NCBI GenBank assembly: GCA_016213435.1
Contig: JACRAL010000015.1
Location: 1-63,488, forward strand
Source of the DNA: Bacteroidota bacterium
GTDB lineage: Bacteria > Bacteroidota > Bacteroidia > Palsa-948
Direction of reading: 5' to 3'
DNA length: 63,488 bases
Shown: in pieces, positions 25,186-34,310 of the stretch
How the letters are laid out: each line of letters starts with the position of its first letter
How positions within the stretch are numbered: the stretch's first letter is position 1
The notes under the pieces: model-generated
What the model saw: only the letters and a program-made list of their open reading frames with translations
What the model was told of the DNA's origin: nothing
The model's database searches: none
Made by a program: the position numbers and the translations under genes

Positions 25186-27615
25186 TTAAAATAAAGACGG
25201 ATATTGTTTAGGATTGGATTCATGCATCAAATCGTATATCGTTTCAAACACATCTTCCGTGTTTGGATTGGAGAAATAATCTCCGTCCGATCCGTAACCC
25301 GGACGGTGCGCTTTTCCAGTGATCGTTTTTGGCTGGGCATCCAGATACTTATATCCGCCTTGTTCTTCCAGCACTTTCTGCATCATATAGGCAGTTGACC
25401 CACCCGGCACATCTTCATCCATGAATACGATGCGGTTTGTTTTCTTCAGAGATTCAACGATGGAGTGATGAATATCGAACGGTAGCAATGTCTGCACATC
25501 GATCAGCTCAACAGAAATCCCTTTTTTATTTAAGTGAGCAATTGCTTCCATTGCAATTCTGCAATTTGGTCCGTAAGTAACAAGTGTTACATCATTTCCT
25601 TCTTTCAAGATTTCAGGAACTCCTAGAGGAATTCTGAATTCACCGAAATTGACCGGTTTTTTTTCTTTCAGGCGATAAGAATTAAGTGGTTCAATGATCA
25701 ATGCCGGTTCATCTGAAGCGAGAATGGTGTTGTAAAATCCTGCCGCCACGGTCATGTTTCTCGGCACACACACATGAATTCCTCGCAGGGCATTTATTAC
25801 CATCCCCATAGGAGAACCGCTGTGCCATATTCCTTCCAGCCGGTGTCCGCGTGTGCGTATGATCATGGGTGCCTTTTGTCCGCCTTTGGTTCTGTATTGC
25901 AGCGTGGCAAGGTCATCGCTTACAATCTGCACTGCATATAAAAAATAATCGAGGTACTGAATCTCTGCAATGGGACGAAGTCCGCGCAGTGCCATACCGA
26001 TCGCTTGTCCTATGATGGTGCACTCGCGAATTCCGGTGTCGAACACGCGGTGCTCTCCGTATTTTTTTTGCAGCCCTTCGAGTCCTTGATTTACGCCTCC
26101 AATCTTTCCTGAATCTTCACCGAAGATATGCACTGCCGGATATTTTTCAAGTATCGCATCAAAGTTGTCGCGTAGAATTTCTCTGCCATCCACTAATTTA
26201 TTTTCTGTAGGATACTCAAGAGGTGTTTTTGCGATTTTTAAAGCAGAAAAAGCCGATTCGCTGTAAAGATGAGAAGAGTAGCGTTCATCGTTCATCGGGA
26301 TTTGATTTTGTACCCATGCTGAAAGTTTTTTTCTTTCATTGTTTTCTTCTCCCGATGTCAGCCATAACGCTTGTCTTGCAGTAGAGATTACTTCTTTTCT
26401 TGAAGGATCAATAGTTGATTTGAGTTCGTTTCTTAATGAATTAATCTCCTCACTGTGAATGGAAGAAGATATAATGTTATCCATCAGCGTAAAAACAATT
26501 TTCTGCTCTTCCTGTATGGGAGCGTTGAATGCTTTCCATGCATTGTTCTTGGCCTCGCGTGCGCGTTGTTTTGCTGCAGCTTCAATCATATCCAATTCTT
26601 CTGCTGTAGCAATGGCGGAATTTAGCATCCACTCGCGCATTTTTCGTATCGGATCAAAATTAATTTCCCACTGCAAGCGCTCTTTGGATTTGTAGCGTTC
26701 ATGTGAGCCCGATGTGGAGTGTCCCTGCGGCTGGGTCATTTCATCTACATGTATCAGTACAGGAACCTGTTCTTCGCGCGCGATCTTGACCGCTTTCTCA
26801 TAGGTTTCACAGAGGTGAGGAAAATCCCATCCTTTTGTTTTTAGAATTTCATATCCTGATTTATTTGCATCGCGCTGAAATCCTTTCAGAACTTCGGAAA
26901 TATCTTCTTTGGTGGTCTGGTATTTTTTGGGAACAGATATTCCGTGCCCGTCATCCCACACCGAAACAATCATGGGTACCTGCAAAACTCCGCCTGCGTT
27001 AATAGCTTCCCAAAACATTCCTTCGGAGGTGCTTGCATCACCAATGGTTCCGAATGCAATTTCATTTCCTTTGTTAGAAAAATTCTTGAATTCTTCTGTT
27101 TGAAGATCAGGGTTGTTGCGGTAAAATTTTGAAGCAAGAGCAAGGCCAAGTAATCTTGGCATTTGAGCTCCTGTGGGAGAAATATCAGAAGAAGAGTTTT
27201 TTATCTTCATTAAATCTTTCCATGTTCCGTCAGGATTTAACGAGCGTGTAGCATAATGTCCGCCCATCTGTCTTCCTGCACTTGTTGGATCTGCTTCCAC
27301 ATCGGCATGCGCATATAAGCCGGCAAACCATTGTTCAAGCGTTATGTTATCAGTTGCAAGCATGAAAGTTTGATCGCGGTAATAACCGGAACGGAAATCT
27401 CCATCGCAGAAAACTTTTGCCATGGCAAGCTGTGCCACTTCTTTCCCATCTCCAAAAATTCCGAATTTGGCTTTGCCGGTGAGCACTTCTTTTCTGCCAA
27501 GAATACTTGTCTCACGGCTTTCGTTGGCAATGCGATAATCGTTCAGGATAATCTTCTTAAAATCCTCAAAAGAAATTTTTGACTTTGTGCGTTCGGTATT
27601 TTCTTTTTTCGCCAT
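25186..27615 (-). CDS. Fused E1 alpha/beta subunit of a 2-oxoacid dehydrogenase
   Basis: An 809-aa thiamine diphosphate enzyme joining the alpha half (about 1-400: GAQMPRLLGLALASK, then GTIGDASTSEGMFWEAINAG) and the beta half (about 465-809: YPAVHIFGEDSGKIGGVNQG and MFMDEDVPGGSTAYM-like tail) in one chain. It decarboxylates a 2-oxoacid, probably branched-chain, and acylates the lipoyl E2 partner. The ATG at 27615 is preferred over the TTG three codons upstream. A perfect -7 box ends 6 nt before it. E2 and E3 genes are not here. Substrate is inferred from family resemblance. Confidence 0.88.
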   Translation of the reverse strand: MAKKENTERTKSKISFEDFKKIILNDYRIANESRETSILGRKEVLTGKAKFGIFGDGKEVAQLAMAKVFCDGDFRSGYYRDQTFMLATDNITLEQWFAGLYAHADVEADPTSAGRQMGGHYATRSLNPDGTWKDLMKIKNSSSDISPTGAQMPRLLGLALASKFYRNNPDLQTEEFKNFSNKGNEIAFGTIGDASTSEGMFWEAINAGGVLQVPMIVSVWDDGHGISVPKKYQTTKEDISEVLKGFQRDANKSGYEILKTKGWDFPHLCETYEKAVKIAREEQVPVLIHVDEMTQPQGHSTSGSHERYKSKERLQWEINFDPIRKMREWMLNSAIATAEELDMIEAAAKQRAREAKNNAWKAFNAPIQEEQKIVFTLMDNIISSSIHSEEINSLRNELKSTIDPSRKEVISTARQALWLTSGEENNERKKLSAWVQNQIPMNDERYSSHLYSESAFSALKIAKTPLEYPTENKLVDGREILRDNFDAILEKYPAVHIFGEDSGKIGGVNQGLEGLQKKYGEHRVFDTGIRECTIIGQAIGMALRGLRPIAEIQYLDYFLYAVQIVSDDLATLQYRTKGGQKAPMIIRTRGHRLEGIWHSGSPMGMVINALRGIHVCVPRNMTVAAGFYNTILASDEPALIIEPLNSYRLKEKKPVNFGEFRIPLGVPEILKEGNDVTLVTYGPNCRIAMEAIAHLNKKGISVELIDVQTLLPFDIHHSIVESLKKTNRIVFMDEDVPGGSTAYMMQKVLEEQGGYKYLDAQPKTITGKAHRPGYGSDGDYFSNPNTEDVFETIYDLMHESNPKQYPSLF

Positions 27616-27621
27616 AGATGA

Positions 27622-27629
27622 CAAATATA
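27622..27629 (-). promoter_or_regulatory. -7 box TATATTTG for the E1-murQ operon, near-leaderless
   Basis: A perfect TAnnTTTG element on the minus strand with six bases to the ATG at 27615. No clear -33 TTTG. Confidence 0.45.
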
Positions 27630-27875
27630 ATCAAAGAAAGTGCTGTGATTGTTGATTTTAAGGAGAGTAATTAAGTAATAATCAAAATATAATGGCGGTG
27701 GTAGCTCTATGTATTTTTCATACAATACTATTCTAACGAGCTCAATATATTCAAAATAGTATTCACCACACCAAGATCATATAACTCTAATGCTTACAGA
27801 GAGTTGAGATTGAGGTATATTTTGTATTCTTGTTGCGGAAAGAGAAAAAAATATTTAACTCTAAACTTCACAACA

Positions 27876-28204
27876 ATGTTATCAAAAAGCAAAAACAGAC
27901 AACTCTTCGGCTCTCTAAAAGACTACCACAGACAGTATCTCAAAAAAACAAACCCCGACCTTGACGAATCAGGAACACGCTTAATGATTAACTCTTTTTC
28001 TCAGGCGAAGAAGTTGCTCATTCGCTGGACAGAATTATTTGTGAAGCAATCCAACTTGATGACATCAAAGAAGTGACATTAAGAAAAAAGAAACAAGGTA
28101 ATGCCTCAGTTGATCGCTCCGCAGAAACACAGATAGAACAAAAAATAGAAACGCAATCCGAAACAGAGGCTGCGAATTTGGATAACAAGGGGATAACACA
28201 TTGA
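27876..28204 (+). pseudogene. Small gene with apparent -1 frameshift, unknown function
   Basis: From the ATG at 27876 the frame reads MLSKSKNRQLFGSLKDYHRQ and on to RLMINSF, then drifts into unlikely sequence and stops at 28076. In the -1 frame, starting at the T5 run 27995-27999, a natural-looking protein continues: FSGEEVAHSLDRIICEAIQL, then DDIKEVTLRKKKQ, a Gln/Glu-rich tail, and TGA at 28202-28204. One extra T would give a 109-aa protein. It may be a true frameshift, a sequencing error, or programmed -1 slippage (TTT can re-pair on the T run). No family is recognised. It sits between the E1 gene and an M28 peptidase. Confidence 0.5.
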
Positions 28205-28256
28205 AAGTCTCAGCCACTAACAGCAGTAACCGTTGCACAATGAAAAAACATACTCT

Positions 28257-29648
28257 ATGAAACAAAAAAAAATCTATTCAGTTATTTATGTAACTCTGTT
28301 TTATTTCCTTGTCTTTGACACAGATAAAGGATGGACTCAGACTCCCGATTCGGTTGTGATCAAGAAGATATCGGATGAGATTTTTGTAAGCGGTCAGCTT
28401 TACAAGAACGAGGAATATCTCTGCAAGAAAATTGGCGCACGCCTTTCCGGCTCTGCCAATGCAGAAAAAGCCGTGCAGTGGACATATAACCTCATGAAGA
28501 GTTATGGCTTTGATACCGTGTATTTACAGGAAGTGATGGTGCCGCACTGGGTGAGAGGAGAGAAGGAAGTGGGCAGAGTTACCAGTACAATAGAATCTGC
28601 ATCTGTTGACATCACTGCGCTTGGCGGAAGCATCGCCACTTCAAAAGAAGGACTCACTGCCGAAGTTGTGGAGGTAAAAGATTTTGATGAACTGAAAAAG
28701 CTCGGAGAGAAAGGAGTGAAGGGAAAAATTGTTTTTTATAATCATCCTTTCGATGTAAGAATGATCATCCCATTTCAGATGTATGGCGAAGCATCCAAAT
28801 ACCGATATAGCGGTCCTTCAGAAGCTGCACGTTATGGTGCGGTGGCATCCATCGTGCGTTCCATGACAAATTATGTGGATGATTACCCGCACACCGGCTC
28901 TATGGGTTACAATGATTCGCTCCCGAAAATTCCTGCATGTGCAATAAGCACACAAGATGCAGAATATCTTTCCTCTGTATTGAAGAGTGTTGGAAAAGCA
29001 ACGTTTTTTCTGAAGATGAATTGCGAAACACTGCCCGATGTAAAGTCACACAACGTGATAGGAGAAATGCGAGGAAGTGAGCATCCGGAAGAAATAATTT
29101 CTGTTGGCGGACATCTTGACTCTTGGGATCTGGCAGAAGGCGCGCACGATGACGGAACAGGAGTGATGCAAAGTATTGAAGTATTGCGCACACTGAAAAA
29201 AATTGGCGTAAAACCTAAACGCACCATGCGGGCAGTTATGTTCATGAATGAAGAAAACGGATTGAAGGGAGGAGGAGAATATGCAAATCAGGCGAAGAAG
29301 AAAAACGAAAAACATATTCTAGCTATGGAATCGGACGCAGGAGGGTTTACTCCGCGTGGATTTAACATGACCATGCCGGAAGATAAAAAGGAAAGAATAA
29401 GGAAATGGAAGGGTTATTTTTATCCTTATGGTGCTTATGATTTTACGCTCAAGGGCGGAGGAGCCGACATTGGTCCTTTGGAGAAACAAGGAGTTCCGGT
29501 GATTGGATTTTCTCCCGATAACCAGCGTTACTTCATCATTCATCACACCGCCATGGATACTTTTGAGCAAGTGAACAAACGCGAACTCGAAATGGGCGCT
29601 GTAGTGATGACTATGATGGTGTATTTAGTAAGCGAGTACGGGTTGTAA
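28257..29648 (+). CDS. M28 family zinc aminopeptidase/carboxypeptidase Q-like
   Basis: A secreted zinc peptidase of about 463 aa. An N-terminal signal (IYSVIYVTLFYFLVF) is followed by a PA-type insert domain and the M28 core. Zinc and catalytic residues are in GGHLDSWDLAEGAHDDGTG (His, Asp), MNEENGLKGGGEYA (Glu), ESDAGG and FIIHHTAMDTFE (His). The frame opens at a TTG (28233), but the ATG at 28257 places the signal peptide correctly. Related proteins are dipeptidases or glutamate carboxypeptidase-like enzymes exported to the periplasm or surface. The peptide substrate is unknown. Confidence 0.9.
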   Translation: MKQKKIYSVIYVTLFYFLVFDTDKGWTQTPDSVVIKKISDEIFVSGQLYKNEEYLCKKIGARLSGSANAEKAVQWTYNLMKSYGFDTVYLQEVMVPHWVRGEKEVGRVTSTIESASVDITALGGSIATSKEGLTAEVVEVKDFDELKKLGEKGVKGKIVFYNHPFDVRMIIPFQMYGEASKYRYSGPSEAARYGAVASIVRSMTNYVDDYPHTGSMGYNDSLPKIPACAISTQDAEYLSSVLKSVGKATFFLKMNCETLPDVKSHNVIGEMRGSEHPEEIISVGGHLDSWDLAEGAHDDGTGVMQSIEVLRTLKKIGVKPKRTMRAVMFMNEENGLKGGGEYANQAKKKNEKHILAMESDAGGFTPRGFNMTMPEDKKERIRKWKGYFYPYGAYDFTLKGGGADIGPLEKQGVPVIGFSPDNQRYFIIHHTAMDTFEQVNKRELEMGAVVMTMMVYLVSEYGL

Positions 29649-29689
29649 TTATATAAACCCTAAAATATAAGCGATAGAAGAGCAAGAAA

Positions 29690-29730
29690 GGGGGAGAAGA
29701 AGATTTTAGATTGAAATCTTCTTCTCCCCC
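29690..29730. terminator. Strong bidirectional terminator between convergent genes
   Basis: A perfect 17-bp stem, with arms starting GGGGGAGAAGAAGATTT (29690-29706) and ending AAATCTTCTTCTCCCCC (29714-29730), and a 7-nt loop, followed by TTTTTTAT. It ends the plus-strand M28 peptidase transcript and faces the end of the minus-strand pyrophosphatase gene. Confidence 0.9.
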
Positions 29731-29751
29731 TTTTTTATATCAGGATGTTTT

Positions 29752-32076
29752 TTATTGATTTACTTTCTTCTTTAAATCAGCTTCAGATATTACATAATTT
29801 TCTTTCACCGATTTAGCATCTCCGGCAGTAGAAGTTTCTGTAACAGAAATAGTGTTAGTGATTTCTTGTGTGGAAGCAACAGTAGCCTCATGATTTTCAA
29901 TTGCAATCAGCGGAGCAATTGTTAAGCCAACAAGTGAAGAAAGCTTGATGAGGATATTCATGGAAGGACCTGAAGTGTCTTTGAAAGGGTCACCTACAGT
30001 ATCGCCAACCACTGCAGCTTTGTGCGGATCTGATTTTTTATAGAAAGTTTCTTTTTTTCCGTTCACTTCAATTTCAACTCCTTTCTCAAAAGATTTTTTT
30101 GCATTGTCCCATGCGCCTCCTGCGTTGTTCTGGAAGATCGCCCAAAGCACACCGCTCACGGTTACACCTGCCATGTATGCGCCTAATGCCTCTGCATCCA
30201 TAACTAAACCAATAACGATGGGAGTTACAATGGTGATAACACCGGGAGCTAACATTTCACGCAGCGCAGCTTTTGTAGATATCTCCACACATTTTCCGTA
30301 CTCAGGTTTTCCGGTTCCTTCCAGAATGCCCGGGATCTCGCGAAACTGTCTGCGCACTTCGTTTACCATATCCATTGCCGCTTTACCAACTGAATTCATT
30401 GCAAGAGCAGAGAATACAACGGGAATCATTCCGCCAACAAATAATGCAGCGAGGACTTTTGCATCAAAAATATTGATGCCATGAATCCCGGTAAGCGTTA
30501 CATACGCAGCGAAAAGTGCGAGCGCGGTCAGCGCAGCCGAAGCAATTGCAAAACCTTTTCCGACTGCTGCAGTGGTGTTTCCAACTGAATCAAGTACATC
30601 TGTTTTCTCACGTACTTCTTTTGGTAATTCGCTCATCTCTGCAATTCCGCCTGCGTTATCTGAAATTGGTCCGAAAGCATCAATGGCCAATTGCATGGCG
30701 GTGGTTGCCATCATTGCCGAAGCAGCAATTCCAACTCCGTAAAAACCGGCAAGTGAATAGGCACCCCAGATAGCTCCTGCAAAAATTATTACAGGGAATG
30801 CGGTAGAAAGCATTCCTGTTCCCAATCCGGCAATAATATTTGTAGCAGCTCCTGTTGCTGATTTTTCAACAATGGCGCGTACAGGTTTTCCGCCAAGTCC
30901 AGTATAGTATTCTGTGATAAAAGAGATTAAATAGCCAACGGTCATACCAATGCATACGGCAAAGAAAACATTGAGTGACGAAGTTTCTATCATTGTGAAT
31001 TCACCGGCACTAAAGGCGCTCATCATAATTGTTTCAGGCAGCATCATTTTAATAAGACCAAATGAGGCTACAAGTGCCAAAAGCATTGCAATATTGTTTC
31101 CGCGATTCAAAGCGCTTTGCACTGTATTAACATCGGCTTTTGCATTCTCGGAAACACTTACAAAAAAAGTTCCGATAATGGAAGCGATGATTCCAACTCC
31201 TGCAATGGTAACAGGAAGAAGAATCGGGCCGATACCGCCAAAAGCATCGGCAATGCTTCCGCCATTATCACGAATAATATAATTTCCTAAAACCATAGAT
31301 GCTAAAACAGTTGCAACATAAGAGCCGAACAAGTCAGCACCCATTCCTGCCACGTCACCAACGTTATCGCCAACGTTATCGGCAATGGTAGCAGGATTGC
31401 GTGGATCGTCCTCCGGAATTCCTGCTTCCACTTTTCCTACTAAGTCAGCGCCAACATCAGCCGCTTTTGTATAAATGCCGCCACCCACACGGGCAAACAA
31501 TGCAATGGATTCAGCACCCAAAGAAAATCCGGCTAACACTTCAAGAACTTTTGTCATGCCATCATAACCTCCGCCTGTTGCAAAATTTCCATTCATAAAT
31601 TGAAAGAAAAAAATGATGAACAAAGAACTTAATCCAAGTACTGCAAGACCGGCAACACCCAATCCCATCACTGTTCCTCCGCGGAAAGAAACTTTTAGCG
31701 CTTTTGCTAATGACGTTTTAGCTGCTTGTGTGGTGCGAACGTTTGCTTTGGTTGCAATTCTCATTCCAAGAAATCCTGCAAGGGCAGAGAAGAAGCACCC
31801 AACAACAAAGGCAACAATGATTAATATGCTTGAATGAGCAGCAACCTTAGAAACCTGAGAAAGTATTCCCAATCCGATCCCTGCAAGTACAACATAAATT
31901 CCAAGGATACGGTATTCGGCTTTTAAAAATGCCATTGCGCCTTCAGCAATATTTTGTGCAATACCCGCCATTTTAGCATCACCTGCATCTTGTTTGGTTA
32001 CCCAACTTGAAATAAATGCCATGTAAGCGAGTGCGATGAGTCCGAAAACAGGGAGAAAATAAATTAGATTTTCCAT
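29752..32076 (-). CDS. hppA: Membrane-bound ion-pumping pyrophosphatase
   Basis: A 774-aa, about 16-helix membrane pyrophosphatase that uses PPi hydrolysis to pump H+ or Na+ across the inner membrane. The catalytic loop is [20 protein letters not shown], continuing [18 protein letters not shown], with the later blocks [19 protein letters not shown] and [22 protein letters not shown]. The Ala-Ala in GNTTAA, where K+-independent enzymes have Lys, marks the K+-dependent class. H+ versus Na+ specificity cannot be settled here. The C-terminus carries an extra Thr/Glu-rich tail. It is downstream of the PPIase gene in the same direction, across a hairpin repeat. Confidence 0.94.
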   Translation of the reverse strand: MENLIYFLPVFGLIALAYMAFISSWVTKQDAGDAKMAGIAQNIAEGAMAFLKAEYRILGIYVVLAGIGLGILSQVSKVAAHSSILIIVAFVVGCFFSALAGFLGMRIATKANVRTTQAAKTSLAKALKVSFRGGTVMGLGVAGLAVLGLSSLFIIFFFQFMNGNFATGGGYDGMTKVLEVLAGFSLGAESIALFARVGGGIYTKAADVGADLVGKVEAGIPEDDPRNPATIADNVGDNVGDVAGMGADLFGSYVATVLASMVLGNYIIRDNGGSIADAFGGIGPILLPVTIAGVGIIASIIGTFFVSVSENAKADVNTVQSALNRGNNIAMLLALVASFGLIKMMLPETIMMSAFSAGEFTMIETSSLNVFFAVCIGMTVGYLISFITEYYTGLGGKPVRAIVEKSATGAATNIIAGLGTGMLSTAFPVIIFAGAIWGAYSLAGFYGVGIAASAMMATTAMQLAIDAFGPISDNAGGIAEMSELPKEVREKTDVLDSVGNTTAAVGKGFAIASAALTALALFAAYVTLTGIHGINIFDAKVLAALFVGGMIPVVFSALAMNSVGKAAMDMVNEVRRQFREIPGILEGTGKPEYGKCVEISTKAALREMLAPGVITIVTPIVIGLVMDAEALGAYMAGVTVSGVLWAIFQNNAGGAWDNAKKSFEKGVEIEVNGKKETFYKKSDPHKAAVVGDTVGDPFKDTSGPSMNILIKLSSLVGLTIAPLIAIENHEATVASTQEITNTISVTETSTAGDAKSVKENYVISEADLKKKVNQ

Positions 32077-32114
32077 AGAGAGAAACTAGTTAAAGGTTAT
32101 TTGTTAATTGTGAA

Positions 32115-32145
32115 GACCTGTAAGGTTTACACAACCTTACAGGTC
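32115..32145. repeat. Perfect hairpin repeat with GACCTGTAAGGTT arms
   Basis: Arms GACCTGTAAGGTT (32115-32127) and AACCTTACAGGTC (32133-32145) form a perfect 13-bp stem with a 5-nt loop, 5 bp downstream of the PPIase stop. No T-run follows on either strand, so it is unlikely to be a plain intrinsic terminator. From memory this word is a frequent dispersed palindrome in Bacteroidota. Confidence 0.85.
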
Positions 32146-32149
32146 GGAG

Positions 32150-34288
32150 TTAAAAAAATTTTGCTCGGTTGTCTTTTATTTTTGCTTTCTTCTTAATGGC
32201 ATCAATTACTTCCATATCTGCGCGATAAGAATAATTACTTTTTGCTTGGGTTTTTGCTGCTGTATAATCTGTTGTGGCAGGGGCTGCGGTAATTTTTTCA
32301 ACTTTTATGACATAAACTCCAGTTTCTCCTTTCACCGGCTTTGATAGTTGTCCTTGTTTCATAGTGAATAAGGAGCCGTATAAATTCATTTCTCTGCCAA
32401 TACTCGGAATAGAGTAGGAGGTGAATGTTGCGCCTTCTCCCGGCATTACCCGTAAATTAAGTTTAGAAGCATAATCTTCAATGGTTTTAGCATTCGCCTT
32501 GTTCATTTCCTCTATGAATTTTTCCGCTTTCTTTTCTTTCTTTGCGCCCATTTCCACTTCGTCTTTTTTCTGTTCGAGCGGAGCAATTCCTTCTTCGCGG
32601 ATTTCGGCAAGATGCGCCACTACGTATTTATCAGAGAAACTGAATGGTTCAGTGCTCACATCTCCTTTACTTGCGTTGTATGCCCATCGGATAACTTCAC
32701 GCGGATTCTCTATCCATGGAATTGATTTGTCGCTTTCTTTCAGCGGGTCAGCCTTGTGTTTTACAAGGTGCATTTCTTCTACACCTTTATCAAATGCATC
32801 GGTAGTGTGATATTTTGTTATGAAATCCACTGCATTGTTGTAAACATCCTGACGAGTTTTTGTTCCGGGTTCTACTTTTATTTCGACAGTAGCAACCTGT
32901 GTTTTGCGTGTGCGCGGACTTTGGTCAAGAATTTCTATAAGGTGATATCCGTATTTTGAAAGCGCAACAGGCATATCGCCTTTTGTACCGTTAAAGCAGG
33001 CATTCTGAAATTCCGGAACCATTGCACCTGTTTTAAACCATCCAAGATCTCCGCCTTTTTCTTTACTTCCGTTGTCTCCTGAAAATTTCTTAGCCATCTC
33101 TTCAAAATTCTTTTTCTTCTTGATTACGGTCTTGATGCTGTCAATTAAGATTTTTGCTTTTGCTCTTGCCATAGAATCTTTTTCCGGAACTTGGATCAGA
33201 ATGTGTCTTGCTTTTGCCGAATCCGGAGTCAGTTTGTAGTCCATTACTTTGGAAAGCTTGTACTGATTGTTTTCCATATAAATAGGAAGAAAAATTCCTT
33301 TCTCAGCAGTTTGAGCCATTGAATCAATCTGCAGCGGGAGAGATCCTTTCCCATAGTATGTGGTATCGAAAACTCTTGCATCAGATTCGCGGACCACCAT
33401 GAGGGAATCTTCTTTTCTGTTTTTAATTTCTTTCCACTCTTCGGCAATCTTCTCTATTTGATTTTTAGTTTCATCAAAGTCTAATTGAGTGGGTTTTATG
33501 TCGAAGATCACATATTCCATTTTGCGTGAAGCATCCTGCTTGTATTTATAGCTGTTCTCATTGTAGAATTTCAGCATATCCTGTTCTGTAACTTTCACCG
33601 TTGAATCCGGCAGAGAGGAATAGGGTTTTACCAGATATTGAAAATTCACTGAACGGTTAAGATGCGTATAATCAATCTGCGCCTGCGCTTTGGTTACGTA
33701 TAATCCTTTTTTGATCAGCGCTGTATATTTATTTTGAGCGCGTTGATCCCTTAATAAATCTTCAAACTCTGTCCAGCGAGGTCTTTCTTCCGATGGAAGA
33801 GAATCAACATAGGTCTTTACGCTTGACGGTTTCAGTTTTCCTGTTGCCGGATCGCGGAAATAAGGGAAAAGCTGATTGGTTTGAGGATCAGAAAAATATT
33901 GCATGACCATTGGATCCGGATCATTGCCAAGTATAAGTTCTTTCACTTCATTGTCTGAAACGGAAATACCCGCTGATGTAAACTGAGGATTGAGTGCAAG
34001 ATTGTTTACAAACTTTTCCCACACGTTATCACGAATCTTATTCATAGTTTCTTCATCCAGAGCGGCCTGGCGTCTGCGTTCTTTTTGTGAATCTGCAATT
34101 CGTTGCACTTCATTTTCAAAAGCAATTATAGGGATGGTATTGCCGGCAATTTCACCTGCGCTTTGTTCAGAGGTAAAGAATCCTTTGCCTTTGTATAAAA
34201 AATCGCCCAGCACAAATGCAAGGAGAGCGATACCAATCACAGCTGCGATGAGCGCGCCACGTTTACGAATACTGCCTATTATTGCCAT
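32150..34288 (-). CDS. Peptidyl-prolyl isomerase, SurA/PpiD-like
   Basis: A 712-aa periplasmic folding factor anchored by one N-terminal helix (IIGSIRKRGALIAAVIGIAL, then LAFVLGDFL). A SurA_N-type chaperone region precedes a parvulin PPIase domain (about 360-450) with KARHILIQVPEKDSMARAKA, EEMAKKFSGDNGSKEKGGDL, then GWFKTGAMVPEFQNA and YGYHLIEILD. The frame extends to 34354, but the ATG at 34288 (MAIIGSIRKRG) matches the family start. It assists folding of envelope proteins. It follows the second Wzz-like gene by 22 bp, probably in the same transcript. Confidence 0.88.
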   Translation of the reverse strand: MAIIGSIRKRGALIAAVIGIALLAFVLGDFLYKGKGFFTSEQSAGEIAGNTIPIIAFENEVQRIADSQKERRRQAALDEETMNKIRDNVWEKFVNNLALNPQFTSAGISVSDNEVKELILGNDPDPMVMQYFSDPQTNQLFPYFRDPATGKLKPSSVKTYVDSLPSEERPRWTEFEDLLRDQRAQNKYTALIKKGLYVTKAQAQIDYTHLNRSVNFQYLVKPYSSLPDSTVKVTEQDMLKFYNENSYKYKQDASRKMEYVIFDIKPTQLDFDETKNQIEKIAEEWKEIKNRKEDSLMVVRESDARVFDTTYYGKGSLPLQIDSMAQTAEKGIFLPIYMENNQYKLSKVMDYKLTPDSAKARHILIQVPEKDSMARAKAKILIDSIKTVIKKKKNFEEMAKKFSGDNGSKEKGGDLGWFKTGAMVPEFQNACFNGTKGDMPVALSKYGYHLIEILDQSPRTRKTQVATVEIKVEPGTKTRQDVYNNAVDFITKYHTTDAFDKGVEEMHLVKHKADPLKESDKSIPWIENPREVIRWAYNASKGDVSTEPFSFSDKYVVAHLAEIREEGIAPLEQKKDEVEMGAKKEKKAEKFIEEMNKANAKTIEDYASKLNLRVMPGEGATFTSYSIPSIGREMNLYGSLFTMKQGQLSKPVKGETGVYVIKVEKITAAPATTDYTAAKTQAKSNYSYRADMEVIDAIKKKAKIKDNRAKFF

Positions 34289-34310
34289 AAGAATAGTTTG
34301 TTTTTTCGGA

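Noticed and set aside
30104-31837. Long plus-strand open frames opposite the membrane pyrophosphatase
   Set aside because: Repetitive hydrophobic and polar runs mirror the hppA codons; no recognisable domain.
32115-32145. Calling the GACCTGTAAGGTT hairpin a terminator
   Set aside because: There is no T run on either strand after the stem, so it is listed as a repeat.
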